Source: Phycisphaerae bacterium (lineage in GTDB: Bacteria > Planctomycetota > Phycisphaerae > Sedimentisphaerales > Anaerobacaceae). Taken from it: DNA of 51,545 nucleotides. Positions 39,445-48,677 of the stretch are shown one piece after another. The position numbers were made by a program, and so were the translations under genes. Position 1 is the stretch's first letter; the number at the start of each line of letters is the position of its first letter. The DNA is taken from NCBI GenBank assembly GCA_030615025.1, contig JAUXAB010000020.1:1-51545 (forward strand), written 5' to 3'. The notes beneath the pieces were generated by a model that had not been told where the DNA came from, made no database searches, and saw only the letters and a program-made list of their open reading frames with translations.

Positions 39445-41268
39445 ATGTGCGGCATAGTCGGTTTTAATTGGGAAGATGAAGGAAAAATAAAGTCTCTGAC
39501 TTCTTTGCTTGAGCACCGAGGGCCCGAGCAGGAAGGGTTTCACGTCCGGGATGGCGTTTCAATCGGCCACAAAAGACTGCGCATAATTGATCTGTCAGAG
39601 AAAGGCAGACAGCCTATTTACAATGAGGATAATACAATTTGCGTGTCTTATAATGGCGAAATTTACAACTTCCAAGACCTAAGAGATAGCCTTGAAAAAG
39701 CCGGCCATAAATTTGTCTCTAAAACCGACACAGAGATATTAGTACACGCCTACGAAGAGTGGGGAGTAAGTCTCCTCGATAAAATAAACGGCCAGTTCGC
39801 TTTCTGCGTTTTCGATAAGAAAAAAAATATCTTCTTTATCGCAAGAGACCGCTTAGGCATAAAACCTCTTTATTATTATCAAAGCGACAAAAAATTCATA
39901 TTTGGTTCCGAACTGAAGGTGTTTCTGGAAAGTGACATCAAAAAACAGATAAGCCAGAAAGCCCTGGACCATTACCTGCTTTTTGGTAATACTCCAGCAA
40001 AAAATTCCATCTTAGAAAATGTGGAGAAGTTATTGCCGGGGTCATACATCATATATGACCTGGCAACATCAGAAATAAAAGAATACCAGCAGTATTGGAC
40101 CCTTTCGTTTTCAGAAGATTCGAGTATCTCTGAAACCGAGGCTATAAGTCGGATAAGGCATGAGCTTGATAGAAGTATAAGAATGAGGCTGATTTCCGAC
40201 GTCCCCTTAGGGGCCTTTCTTTCCGGGGGAGTGGACAGTTCCATAATAGTGGCCATTATGAAAAAGTATGTGAAAAACCTGAATACTTTTTCCATAAAAT
40301 TTGATTATCCCGAATTCAACGAATCCAGGTATGCAAAAATTATCTCCGAAAAATTTGGCACCGAACACTTTGAAATAGCCTTCGATGCAAAAGATGTTAA
40401 GAAGCTGATACCGAAACTGGTTTACCATTATGACGAACCATTCGGCGATCCCTCGATGATTCCGACATACCTGGTCTCCAGCGTGGCGAAAAAACACGTT
40501 ACGGTTTCTCTCTCAGGCACGGGAGGGGATGAGCTTTTTGGGGGATATAATCGTTATAATGACTTGGTCTTGCTACAAAAGATAAATCAGCTGCCCGAAT
40601 TCGCCAAACACATACTGGATTACTCAATTGACATAGTAAATCCTCTGTTAAGAAAAGATAAACTGAATAAATTACAAATGTTTTTAGGAAAAAAAGAGCC
40701 TCTGCATTTTATATATCTTAAACTTTTTAGCTATATGTTTCGGAACAAACGAGAACCCACAGATAAATTGCTTCAATTCAATTACATGGGGGACTATTTC
40801 AAATACGAAAACCTTCTCACAAATGCCATGAATTTCGACCTCAATGAATACCTTCCAAACTGTTTGCTCGTTAAAGAAGACAGGGCCTCTATGGCCGTCA
40901 GCCTTGAAACGCGTGTGCCTTTTTTGGACCATGAGCTGGTGCAGCTTGCTTCACAAATTCCATCGAACCTAAAAATAAAAAACAGAGAAAAAAAATATAT
41001 TCTAAAGAAAGCCTTTGCAGATACGCTGCCGCGCATAATACTGAATCGAAGAAAACAAGGATTTGGCGTTCCTTTAGTTCATTATTTCAGGGACGAGTTA
41101 AAGGATTTTGTATACAATGAGATATTTAGTTTCCACGAATATAACTGTTACGATAAAATATATCTTAATACCTTATGGGAGAGGCACCAAAAAAAGACGT
41201 CGGATTATTCCCGTATCTTTTGGAGTATCATAATGTTTAATCTGTGGTACAAGAAGTGGATGACTTGA
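39445..41268 (+). CDS. asnB: Asparagine synthase (glutamine-hydrolysing) family amidotransferase
   Basis: The 607-residue protein starts with the catalytic Cys2 of the class II glutaminase domain (MCGIVGF), followed by EHRGPEQEG, SYNGEIYNF and TDTEILVHAYEEWG. The synthetase domain has the pyrophosphate loop LSGGVDSSI (about residue 257) and SGTGGDELFGGY. In glycan loci such paralogues commonly amidate sugar carboxylates or attach amino groups rather than make free asparagine; which is true here is not readable. It abuts the upstream methyltransferase. Length and motifs are complete. Confidence 0.95.
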   Translation: MCGIVGFNWEDEGKIKSLTSLLEHRGPEQEGFHVRDGVSIGHKRLRIIDLSEKGRQPIYNEDNTICVSYNGEIYNFQDLRDSLEKAGHKFVSKTDTEILVHAYEEWGVSLLDKINGQFAFCVFDKKKNIFFIARDRLGIKPLYYYQSDKKFIFGSELKVFLESDIKKQISQKALDHYLLFGNTPAKNSILENVEKLLPGSYIIYDLATSEIKEYQQYWTLSFSEDSSISETEAISRIRHELDRSIRMRLISDVPLGAFLSGGVDSSIIVAIMKKYVKNLNTFSIKFDYPEFNESRYAKIISEKFGTEHFEIAFDAKDVKKLIPKLVYHYDEPFGDPSMIPTYLVSSVAKKHVTVSLSGTGGDELFGGYNRYNDLVLLQKINQLPEFAKHILDYSIDIVNPLLRKDKLNKLQMFLGKKEPLHFIYLKLFSYMFRNKREPTDKLLQFNYMGDYFKYENLLTNAMNFDLNEYLPNCLLVKEDRASMAVSLETRVPFLDHELVQLASQIPSNLKIKNREKKYILKKAFADTLPRIILNRRKQGFGVPLVHYFRDELKDFVYNEIFSFHEYNCYDKIYLNTLWERHQKKTSDYSRIFWSIIMFNLWYKKWMT

Positions 41269-41441
41269 ACAAAAATATCCAAAGCGAATATTGAAATCAG
41301 CAGGAGCGCGATATACCTAAGGCAGTTTTTTTTGGCAAAAAAGACTTTCCAGCATATTAAGAGGGTAGAGCAAATATAAGGACGACTCGTTCATGTATCT
41401 TGTGTTTAGCTTGTAAATCTGTTGTTATTCAGGAAAAAAAC

Positions 41442-42073
41442 ATGTCAAAAATCCAAAATAACCGTGTAACTCCGCACGTTGATGCAAATTACTACTTTGG
41501 ATGGTCGTACGAGGACGTAAGACATTTTTGTAGTTACTGGTATCAGATTAATGAGATTGTCAAGCTCAAGCCGGGGAAAGTACTTGAGATAGGTATTGGC
41601 AGTGGATTTGTCTCTAAGTATCTTAAAGACAAAAATGTGAACATTACAACATTAGATATTGATGAAAAATTAAAGCCTGAGTAGTTGGGAGTGTTTTAGA
41701 TTTGCCTTTTGCTGATAATTCATTCGATGTTGTGGCCTGTTTCGAGGTTTTAGAACATCTGCTCTATGAGAAATTCCATACAGCTCTTTCAGAAATATAT
41801 CGCGTTAGCAAATCCTACGCTATTTTATCACTTCCTGATATGGGTAGAGTCTTGGCTCTTAGTTTATACATTCCACTAGTTGGCACGATAAAGAAGCTCA
41901 TTCCATTGCCAAGATTTGGAAAGAAAGACATACACCATTACTGGGAAATTGGGCATAAGGAGTATCCGTTGAAGAGAGTCGTCGCTGATATTACAAGGGT
42001 GAAGTTTAAGGTATTGAAAACCTATAGGGCATTCGAGCAACCATATCACAGATTTTTTATTCTGAAAAAATAA
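41442..42073 (+). pseudogene. Methyltransferase gene split by a single-base frameshift
   Basis: The 5' part (ATG 41442, preceded by AGGA) encodes a SAM-binding start with VLEIGIGSGFVSKYL and TTLDIDEKLKPE, then stops at 41682-41684. The next frame, read from 41681, continues without gap as VVGSVLDLPFADNSFDVVACFEVLEHL and runs to 42073. Joining after KP(E/D) restores a normal ~210-residue class I methyltransferase. One missing base near 41680 (CCTGA-GTAGTT) explains it. It is either a real inactivating mutation or an assembly error. Confidence 0.85.
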
Positions 42074-42167
42074 TCAAACAAATATGGTCAACCGGCACAC
42101 TTGTCCCGCATAAATCCTTCATCGCCTACTTTTAACAAACGGCCCGGATTTCTTCAGACTTCGCTAC

Positions 42168-43070
42168 TTACCAGTCAGCTACGGATAAATTTGTCCGCTT
42201 GGTAAAATCTGCCAGGTTCCTGATTGCCAGTAGGTTTTCGGTAGTCTCAGAAACATAAGATTGTTTTAACTTGTGCATCTTGCCATCCTCTATCTTGAAC
42301 ACACCAAAGCCGGCCGCATACAGTATCTCAAAAATATCGGCAGTTGAATAACCATAGTTCAGAAAGTGGCCCTCGTTCGATTCGAAATAAATGCATTTTG
42401 TTTTCTGAAGGATTTGTCCGGCACCTAAGAGCACAAATTTTTCGTAGCCCTCCACGTCTATCTTCAAAAGTTCAACACTTTCAAGCCTGTCGTCAAATAA
42501 AGCGTCCAGGGTTTCAGCCCGAACTTCTATCCCACCTTCCTGAACAATTCGGTTTTCCACATCTGAACTCGTTCTATTTGAAATTGCAACAGTACCTGTC
42601 TTATCCCCAATAGCTGCATTGAATGGTTCAACATTCGAAAAGTTATTTAAAGAGACGTTTCCCTTCAGATACTCGAACGTAGCAGGGTGAGCTTCGATAG
42701 AAAACACCTTGCCGGTTTCCCCTACGATTGAAGCGGCTTTTAGAGTCAAAACACCAATGTTTGCTCCCAAATCAATCACAATATCGCCACCTCTGAGGTA
42801 AGTCGCAAAGAACTCTTCATCGGCTTTGTAAAGGTCCTGATTGTACCAAAACGAAGCAGAACTGCCCGAGGAATAAAATCGTAGCTTGTATGAGCCCTTA
42901 TCTATTATTAAAAATCGGGAAAGACCGGTTTTCCATAAAAGACGAGACACCAAATATCTCATCGGTTTGTCCTGCTCCTTTAGCGTTCTAATGTAATGGC
43001 CAATCGTCTTCTTTTTCGGAGGGTCATTCACAATATAACAAATACTCCTCTTCACTAATACTTGTAACAA
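42168..43070 (-). CDS. FkbM family methyltransferase
   Basis: The 300-residue protein has the FkbM core: GGDIVIDLGANIGVLTLKAA (motif I, about residues 94-113), VFSIEAHPATFEYLKGNV, the LDALFDDRLESVELLKIDVEG segment with the diagnostic KIDVEGYE, and CIYFESNEGHF. FkbM enzymes O-methylate sugars or other hydroxyl groups. It is the last gene of the minus-strand glycan block and converges with the frameshifted methyltransferase at about 42.1 kb. Confidence 0.92.
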   Translation of the reverse strand: MLQVLVKRSICYIVNDPPKKKTIGHYIRTLKEQDKPMRYLVSRLLWKTGLSRFLIIDKGSYKLRFYSSGSSASFWYNQDLYKADEEFFATYLRGGDIVIDLGANIGVLTLKAASIVGETGKVFSIEAHPATFEYLKGNVSLNNFSNVEPFNAAIGDKTGTVAISNRTSSDVENRIVQEGGIEVRAETLDALFDDRLESVELLKIDVEGYEKFVLLGAGQILQKTKCIYFESNEGHFLNYGYSTADIFEILYAAGFGVFKIEDGKMHKLKQSYVSETTENLLAIRNLADFTKRTNLSVADW

Positions 43071-43098
43071 ACTGGTTAATTAGGGCAATCTGCTTTGC

Positions 43099-44391
43099 TC
43101 AACTTTTGCTAAGGATTTGATTTAGCACACCGGCAAGTCTTCCCGTTACAGCTCTCCTCGTAAACTCAGGAGCTACAGCTTTAATTTGCCTTACGTAAAA
43201 TTCATAATTGTCAGTGAGTTTCTGCAGAGCAGGCTCAACCTGCTCATTCTTAAAAGGATCAACACAAACACCTATTTGATAATGTTGGACAAACCTTGAA
43301 ATGGCACCGGAGCATGTTAGCGCCAGAATTGGCTTGCCTGCACCCATGTACTCGAACATTTTACCGGGCAGTGCGTGGGTGTGGTTCCTGGAACCTACAA
43401 GAACCAACAAGTCCATATCTCGCATCATTTCCAAGGCATCTTTATAAGGTATCGGCCCCGAGATATCTAATAATTCGGTAATCTGAGCAATATTGGATAA
43501 TCCATGTGCTCTCTCAGGTTTTTGCCCGCGTATGTACACCTTTACTTTTTTGTCCGGACTTCTTTCTGTTATCTCTCTAATAGCTCGCATAAGTTCAAGC
43601 ATATATTCCTGTCGGCCTTGATAAAGCGAACCGAAGTAACCTAAATTCAGATATTCTTTGTTAACTGAGGTTACTGACTGTAAACAACCGGACAAATCAT
43701 CAGGGTCATAGCCGTTGTGGATGACCCTTGTTTTATTTCCGTACCCGGGGTATTTATTTCTGTACATCTGTTGAGCCTCATCTGAGGTAAATATTATCAT
43801 ACGGGCTGTATCTAAAACAAACCTTTCCCAGCGTTGATTTATTTTCCTATGTAGCCTTGTTGGGTACGGCACAGCATCTTCGACTCTCCAGGGGTCTCTG
43901 AGGTCAGCAACGAAAGGTTTTCCAGTTAACTTACTTAATAGCGCTCCGAGGCATAAGCTGCCTACCGGCGGTGAAGTGGCCCATATTGCGTCACATCTTT
44001 TAGCGACGTTTATTCCCCTGACCAGACCGAAAGGCAGCCAACTTACCACACGCGGCAAATCAAACCAACTTTCAGGAGCGACACGGCTCGAGTGCTTCGT
44101 TCGCGTAGCAGATTGTTTGGCGAGTTGCTCGTGTTTTTCCCTTGACCGCACCGCCGAAATCAATGGCTTTAGAAGCTCAATGCCGACATATCCGCTCCGA
44201 ATTACTTTGACTTGCGGAGGTATCTGACTGCACAATGCCTCGTCGGGCAGATTGCAGTGTTTCTCTTTTATCGTGAGAACTATTGGCTCCCATCCGAATT
44301 CCGGAAGGTATCTAACAGATTTACCCGCTCTATGTGCACCTATTTCCGCAGAGGGGTAGAATATAAATGAGACCATTAGTACTTTACGCAT
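43099..44391 (-). CDS. GT4-like glycosyltransferase
   Basis: The 430-residue GT-B protein resembles WcaI/GT4 enzymes: N-terminal FIFYPSAEIGAHRAGKSVRYLP, a middle ATSPPVGSLCLGALLSKLTG, the second domain with GYFGSLYQGRQEYMLELM and the terminal ALPGKMFEYMGAGKPILAL motif. It lies 28 bases upstream of fkbM and 27 bases downstream of wecB in one minus-strand block. Its sugar is unknown; UDP-ManNAc or GlcNAc is conceivable because of WecB next door. Confidence 0.9.
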   Translation of the reverse strand: MRKVLMVSFIFYPSAEIGAHRAGKSVRYLPEFGWEPIVLTIKEKHCNLPDEALCSQIPPQVKVIRSGYVGIELLKPLISAVRSREKHEQLAKQSATRTKHSSRVAPESWFDLPRVVSWLPFGLVRGINVAKRCDAIWATSPPVGSLCLGALLSKLTGKPFVADLRDPWRVEDAVPYPTRLHRKINQRWERFVLDTARMIIFTSDEAQQMYRNKYPGYGNKTRVIHNGYDPDDLSGCLQSVTSVNKEYLNLGYFGSLYQGRQEYMLELMRAIREITERSPDKKVKVYIRGQKPERAHGLSNIAQITELLDISGPIPYKDALEMMRDMDLLVLVGSRNHTHALPGKMFEYMGAGKPILALTCSGAISRFVQHYQIGVCVDPFKNEQVEPALQKLTDNYEFYVRQIKAVAPEFTRRAVTGRLAGVLNQILSKS

Positions 44392-44418
44392 AAGGCAACC
44401 TTACAAAACCAGTTGCAA

Positions 44419-45510
44419 TTACAGCTTCTCAAGCAATATTTTTACAATCCTTTCCGCAGCGAGCCCGTCCCAGAGCACAGGCGTCTGCGGCTCTCCTACC
44501 TGGCCAGCCACTACCTGTCTATATGCTTCGATAATCTTGTCTGTATCCGTCCCTACAACTCTGTTGGAACCTATTTCCACAGTGATTGGACGCTCGGTAT
44601 TCTCACGCAGTGTCAAACAGGGGATTTTTAAAACCGTTGTCTCTTCCTGTATTCCGCCTGAATCTGTAAGTACAAGTTTGGCAGACGACATTAATTTTAG
44701 AAAATCAAGATAACCCAACGGCCCAATCAGTCGCAGGTTAGGCAAATTCCCAGTACGTTCAGTAAGGGACAGAGAACACAGGCTTTTGACCGTTCGCGGA
44801 TGAACTGGAAAAATAATGGGCATATCATTCTGGATAACCTCCAAAGCACCGAGAATTCGACAAAAACTATCATAGTTGTCTACATTGGAAGGCCGATGCA
44901 AAGTCATAACGGCAAAGTCAACATCATTAAGCTCCAACGTATTCAAAACATCTGAATTCTCAGCCTTGGCTTTGTTTTTCAGCAAAGTATCAATCATGAC
45001 GTTTCCAACCAGAAATATCTTTTCTTCTGGAATACCTTCACAAAGAAGGTTGTCTACTGCGATTTGCTCCGTACAGAAGAGAAAGTCACTTATAGAATCC
45101 GTTAATATCCGGTTGATTTCCTCCGGCATCGAACGGTCAAAGCTTCTCAAACCAGCCTCGATATGGACGAGTCTTACTCCCAATTTTACTGCCACCAGAC
45201 CACAGGCTATCGTACTATTAACGTCACCAACAACAATCACAACGTCAGATCTATGCTCCAGAACGACTGGCTCAAACCTTTTCATAATCTCAGCCGTTTG
45301 GACAGCATGAGTTGAGGACCCAACTCCTAAATTTATACCTGGCTCAGGCACGCCCAACTGATGGAAAAACAGATCGCTCATTCCCTCATTATAGTGCTGG
45401 CCGGTATGAACAAGAAGCGGTTCTATACCCGCTAAATCCTTGAATGCTTCAATAATCGGAGCTATTTTCATGAAATTTGGTCTTGCGCCAACTACGTTGA
45501 TAATCTTCAT
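44419..45510 (-). CDS. wecB: UDP-N-acetylglucosamine 2-epimerase (non-hydrolysing)
   Basis: WecB interconverts UDP-GlcNAc and UDP-ManNAc in the cytoplasm. The 363-residue protein has INVVGARPNFMKIAPI at the N-terminus, VHTGQHYNEGMSD, VVVGDVNSTIACG-type wording, the HIEAGLRSFDRSMPEEINR block and LTDSGGIQEET with NTERPITV near the C-terminus, all expected of the family. ATG 45510 follows AAGGG by eight bases. It suggests ManNAc or a derived sugar in the glycan. Confidence 0.96.
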   Translation of the reverse strand: MKIINVVGARPNFMKIAPIIEAFKDLAGIEPLLVHTGQHYNEGMSDLFFHQLGVPEPGINLGVGSSTHAVQTAEIMKRFEPVVLEHRSDVVIVVGDVNSTIACGLVAVKLGVRLVHIEAGLRSFDRSMPEEINRILTDSISDFLFCTEQIAVDNLLCEGIPEEKIFLVGNVMIDTLLKNKAKAENSDVLNTLELNDVDFAVMTLHRPSNVDNYDSFCRILGALEVIQNDMPIIFPVHPRTVKSLCSLSLTERTGNLPNLRLIGPLGYLDFLKLMSSAKLVLTDSGGIQEETTVLKIPCLTLRENTERPITVEIGSNRVVGTDTDKIIEAYRQVVAGQVGEPQTPVLWDGLAAERIVKILLEKL

Positions 45511-45573
45511 CAATGAAACCCTTAATTAACTCACTTGTCGGAACGCACTTATAATCTCACAATCTGCTTAAGA

Positions 45574-46854
45574 TCAGGATCGCATACATATCTTGTACAA
45601 CTTTTTCAGCTTAAATCTAAAGTAAATTTCAAACGCAACTGCTTGGAAAAAATATGAAAAGACCGTTGCAACCGCTGCGCCGCGCATTCCCAATTTGGGA
45701 ACCAAAATCAAATTCAAAAGAACCTTGACCAAAACTTGGATAAAAAGAGTGGTATGCAGGAATTTGTACCTCTTTAGAGCATTCAAAATAGGAGCGTAAA
45801 AGGAATTATACAAACTAAAAATAGAAGCTATGAGCAAAATTCTAATGACATTGACAGAGCTTTGATAAGCATCTCCGTAAACAAATCTGAAAACATAAGG
45901 GCTTACGAGAAAAAAAGAACCAATAGCGATAAAGCCGAGCAGAAGAATTTTCGGCCTCTTTCTTGATAGGTAGTTTCGTATTTTCTCTCGGTCCTCAATA
46001 TGCTCGGTAACAAAGGGAAGGAAGTAGCTGCTTACAATATATGTCATCATTACTACCGCCTTGAAGATTTGGTAGCCAAGACCATATTCACCAATATTAG
46101 CCATCGAAGCCTTGAATATCCTTAAAATAATATTGTCGACCCAATTGATAAAATAGACCGCCGTTGCGCCGAACATAAGCCACTTTGTGAAGTTGAACAT
46201 TTTTTCGAAATGCTTCCAGTCAAAATCAAAGGGCAAAAGCTGACCGAAATCAATCCTCTTTATGAACATTAAAAAAACAGCTATCGCTGATATGAAATAG
46301 ACAAGAAAAACCATTCTTAAATTGATTTTACCCGTCAGAGACAAGACTAAGACCAAACCCAGAGTTGCCCCCCCAAAGACCAGTTCAACAAAGGAGCTCT
46401 TTATCCTCTGGCCTAATGCCATAAACAAATTGCAAAAGAAGGACTTTATAGCGATGCCGATAAATCCCAGGGACATAAAGAGTAAGTCCGCGGACGATAT
46501 TTCGGCAAAAGCCCTTATGGCTTTGTTGAATACGCAGCTCAAAGAAACAAAGGCAATTATACTAAAGGCCAGAAACGCACACCGGACCGAAAAAGACTTG
46601 TTTATCTTGCCGGTTTTTGCTCTTTCCTCATTGGCGTAAACGATAAACGGGACCTGAGCAGAGGTGATTAAAAGCATTAAGAGGAAAAAAACTATCATCC
46701 TGGCCAGAACATAGCTGCCGAACAAATCTTCAGTGAAAAACTTTGCAATCACCAAAGGTGCAATCATCCCAAAGGCTTGGCCAATTGCTTGTATAAAACC
46801 AAATTGCAGCAGGGTCTTGCCTTCTTTAAGCTCTTGTTTGACTCTTCGAAACAT
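45574..46854 (-). CDS. Wzx-type oligosaccharide flippase
   Basis: The 426-residue protein has about 12 hydrophobic helices and follows the polysaccharide-biosynthesis (MATE/MOP superfamily) pattern: FIQAIGQAFGMIAPLVIAKF at the start, ARMIVFFLLMLLITS, and a late PILNALKRYKFLHTTLFIQ followed by KVLLNLILVPKLGMRGAAVAT. The last motif is typical of these flippases. It would move the lipid-linked repeat unit across the inner membrane. No Wzy polymerase is recognised in the window. Confidence 0.92.
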   Translation of the reverse strand: MFRRVKQELKEGKTLLQFGFIQAIGQAFGMIAPLVIAKFFTEDLFGSYVLARMIVFFLLMLLITSAQVPFIVYANEERAKTGKINKSFSVRCAFLAFSIIAFVSLSCVFNKAIRAFAEISSADLLFMSLGFIGIAIKSFFCNLFMALGQRIKSSFVELVFGGATLGLVLVLSLTGKINLRMVFLVYFISAIAVFLMFIKRIDFGQLLPFDFDWKHFEKMFNFTKWLMFGATAVYFINWVDNIILRIFKASMANIGEYGLGYQIFKAVVMMTYIVSSYFLPFVTEHIEDREKIRNYLSRKRPKILLLGFIAIGSFFLVSPYVFRFVYGDAYQSSVNVIRILLIASIFSLYNSFYAPILNALKRYKFLHTTLFIQVLVKVLLNLILVPKLGMRGAAVATVFSYFFQAVAFEIYFRFKLKKLYKICMRS

Positions 46855-46881
46855 AATATTCGCAGTTCAAAATGGAAAAAG

Positions 46882-47736
46882 TCACTTCTTAGCTTCGATA
46901 GCGTAAACATCATTCGTGGCACGAAGTTCACTTGCTCGAACATCCGTGAAGCCGGCTCGCTCCAACAGCATGACTACATCATCAGGGGAAAAATGATGAA
47001 GATGAGAACCGGTATAAAATAACTGATGATGTATTTTAGCTAATAAGCGCTTAGGATTACTAAGATGTTTCGACAAACGCCTCCAAATGCTCGGCTGAGC
47101 CGTGCATCCAGCCACATAACACTTTTGTAGGATGAGTATGGTTCCGCCGGCACTTTGCAGACAGCGACACGCTTCGCACAATACTTTTTCAGCACTAATA
47201 CAATGGTCTAACGCAGCAGCAATAATGCATGTATCGAAAACATCATCTCTGTAGGGAAGTGTCTCTCCGAAGCCTTCAACAAAAGTCATCGGCAGGCTAA
47301 ACGCCCTTTGGTAATAACTCTGATGCATTTTATGAGCTCCACGCAAAAACCTCTCAATGCCCGGGTCGTGAACAATATAAACATTTGAACTGCCTGCCTC
47401 CCACCATTGCCTGAACAAACCCCATCCACCACCAATATCAAGAACGTCTCCTCTCAAGACCCCTTTCTCTTTGAAGAAAGAGTCATACATTGACATGCCT
47501 TTCTCAACGTATTCCTTCGAATAGATACTCTTAACCTTTGCCATATGCATCATTCCACGTTGGATTCTTGCCCATCGTGATAAATCGTCTCCTTCAAATA
47601 GTCTTGCCCCGTCCCCATCCTCATTCTTGCGTCTTATAAAATCAGGAGATTGTGAAAAATCGAAATCCGTCTGGTTTTCCTTTTTGAATAGTTTTTTTAT
47701 ATCTTCCTTGTTTCTCACAATATTTTCCTTGTACAT
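46882..47736 (-). CDS. Class I SAM-dependent methyltransferase
   Basis: The roughly 284-residue protein has motif I DVLDIGGGWGLFRQWWEAG near residue 97, VYIVHDPGIERFLRG, then PYRDDVFDTCIIAAALDHCI and a GGTILILQKCY strand. The N-terminal 80 residues are charged and helical. ATG 47736 is preferred; a TTG at 47757 would add seven residues. It is part of the minus-strand glycan block; the substrate is unknown. Confidence 0.84.
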   Translation of the reverse strand: MYKENIVRNKEDIKKLFKKENQTDFDFSQSPDFIRRKNEDGDGARLFEGDDLSRWARIQRGMMHMAKVKSIYSKEYVEKGMSMYDSFFKEKGVLRGDVLDIGGGWGLFRQWWEAGSSNVYIVHDPGIERFLRGAHKMHQSYYQRAFSLPMTFVEGFGETLPYRDDVFDTCIIAAALDHCISAEKVLCEACRCLQSAGGTILILQKCYVAGCTAQPSIWRRLSKHLSNPKRLLAKIHHQLFYTGSHLHHFSPDDVVMLLERAGFTDVRASELRATNDVYAIEAKK

Positions 47737-47908
47737 GCTTGGTTTTGCCTTATTCAAACTCTTGTTTTATTTTTTGCAACATGATATTCCTGGACATCAA
47801 AATATCAGAAGTTCTATGAGGACTCAACCACAAAAAAACCATTGAGCAAGCGAAAAAAAGGGGCTACACAAAACACAAACACATCGTCAGGCGAAGTCAC
47901 GTTCAAAA

Positions 47909-48568
47909 TCAACTTCGTCTAATCCTGCCATATCTAATCCTGCTGTATAAATTCAAAACTATCGGAGGAACAACGGACTTGACAAAAGCCTCCAATGACC
48001 TGCCGGCAGGACCGTGCCAGTAGTCCTTCCAACGCTCGAACTTAGTCCTAAAATCATCCAGGCAGTCTTTCGGCACCGAACTTTTAAAGCCTAACCCCAC
48101 AACGGTATGTGGGAATTGCTGGACCCCGGCGAAGTCAACAAAACAAAAAGTGAACGCCTTGAGAAGAAACTTAAAGGCCTCCGGAGTAAAACGCCAATAG
48201 TCATACGGAAAGTCGTGTATGGGAAACTTCATAACCGAGCTAATTACAAGAATTCCATCCGGCTTAAGTATTCTGTGAGTTTCTTCCACTGCTCTTCTTA
48301 CGTATTCTACATGTTCAAGCGTATCCGGAATAAGAACCGTTCCAGCGGTTTCTGCCGCCAAATCTATGTTGTGAAGATTTAATATTCGATCGACCCCAGG
48401 ACCTTCTTGCATATCACAGCCGACATATTCTTTGCCGCCGAAGATAGGCCGAAGATCCGCAAAACCTTCCTCGCCCGGCACCTGCAGCGACCCAAACTCA
48501 TAGATCGGCTCAACGATAGGTAGCGTATCAGCAATAATCTTTACGAATCCTTTGATTGACTCACGCAT
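47909..48568 (-). CDS. Methyltransferase-domain protein
   Basis: The 219-residue protein has IYEFGSLQVPGEEGFADLRP in place of a glycine-rich motif I, followed by GGKEYVGCDMQEGPGVDRIL and the clear methyltransferase segment AGTVLIPDTLEHVEYVRRAV with EETHRILKPDGILVISS. DYWRFTPEAFKFLL is common in glycan-locus methyltransferases. The motif I region is less canonical than in its neighbours, so activity is less sure. No good ribosome-binding site precedes the ATG. Confidence 0.83.
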   Translation of the reverse strand: MRESIKGFVKIIADTLPIVEPIYEFGSLQVPGEEGFADLRPIFGGKEYVGCDMQEGPGVDRILNLHNIDLAAETAGTVLIPDTLEHVEYVRRAVEETHRILKPDGILVISSVMKFPIHDFPYDYWRFTPEAFKFLLKAFTFCFVDFAGVQQFPHTVVGLGFKSSVPKDCLDDFRTKFERWKDYWHGPAGRSLEAFVKSVVPPIVLNLYSRIRYGRIRRS

Positions 48569-48677
48569 AGTATCTCATCTCTCATCTCTTGGCATAGTTT
48601 CTCACCAAATGTTGCCCAATGTGAAACAACCGCAGTATCGCAGCCAGGACGACCAAAGCCGCTTCTGCGCCCGGTGC

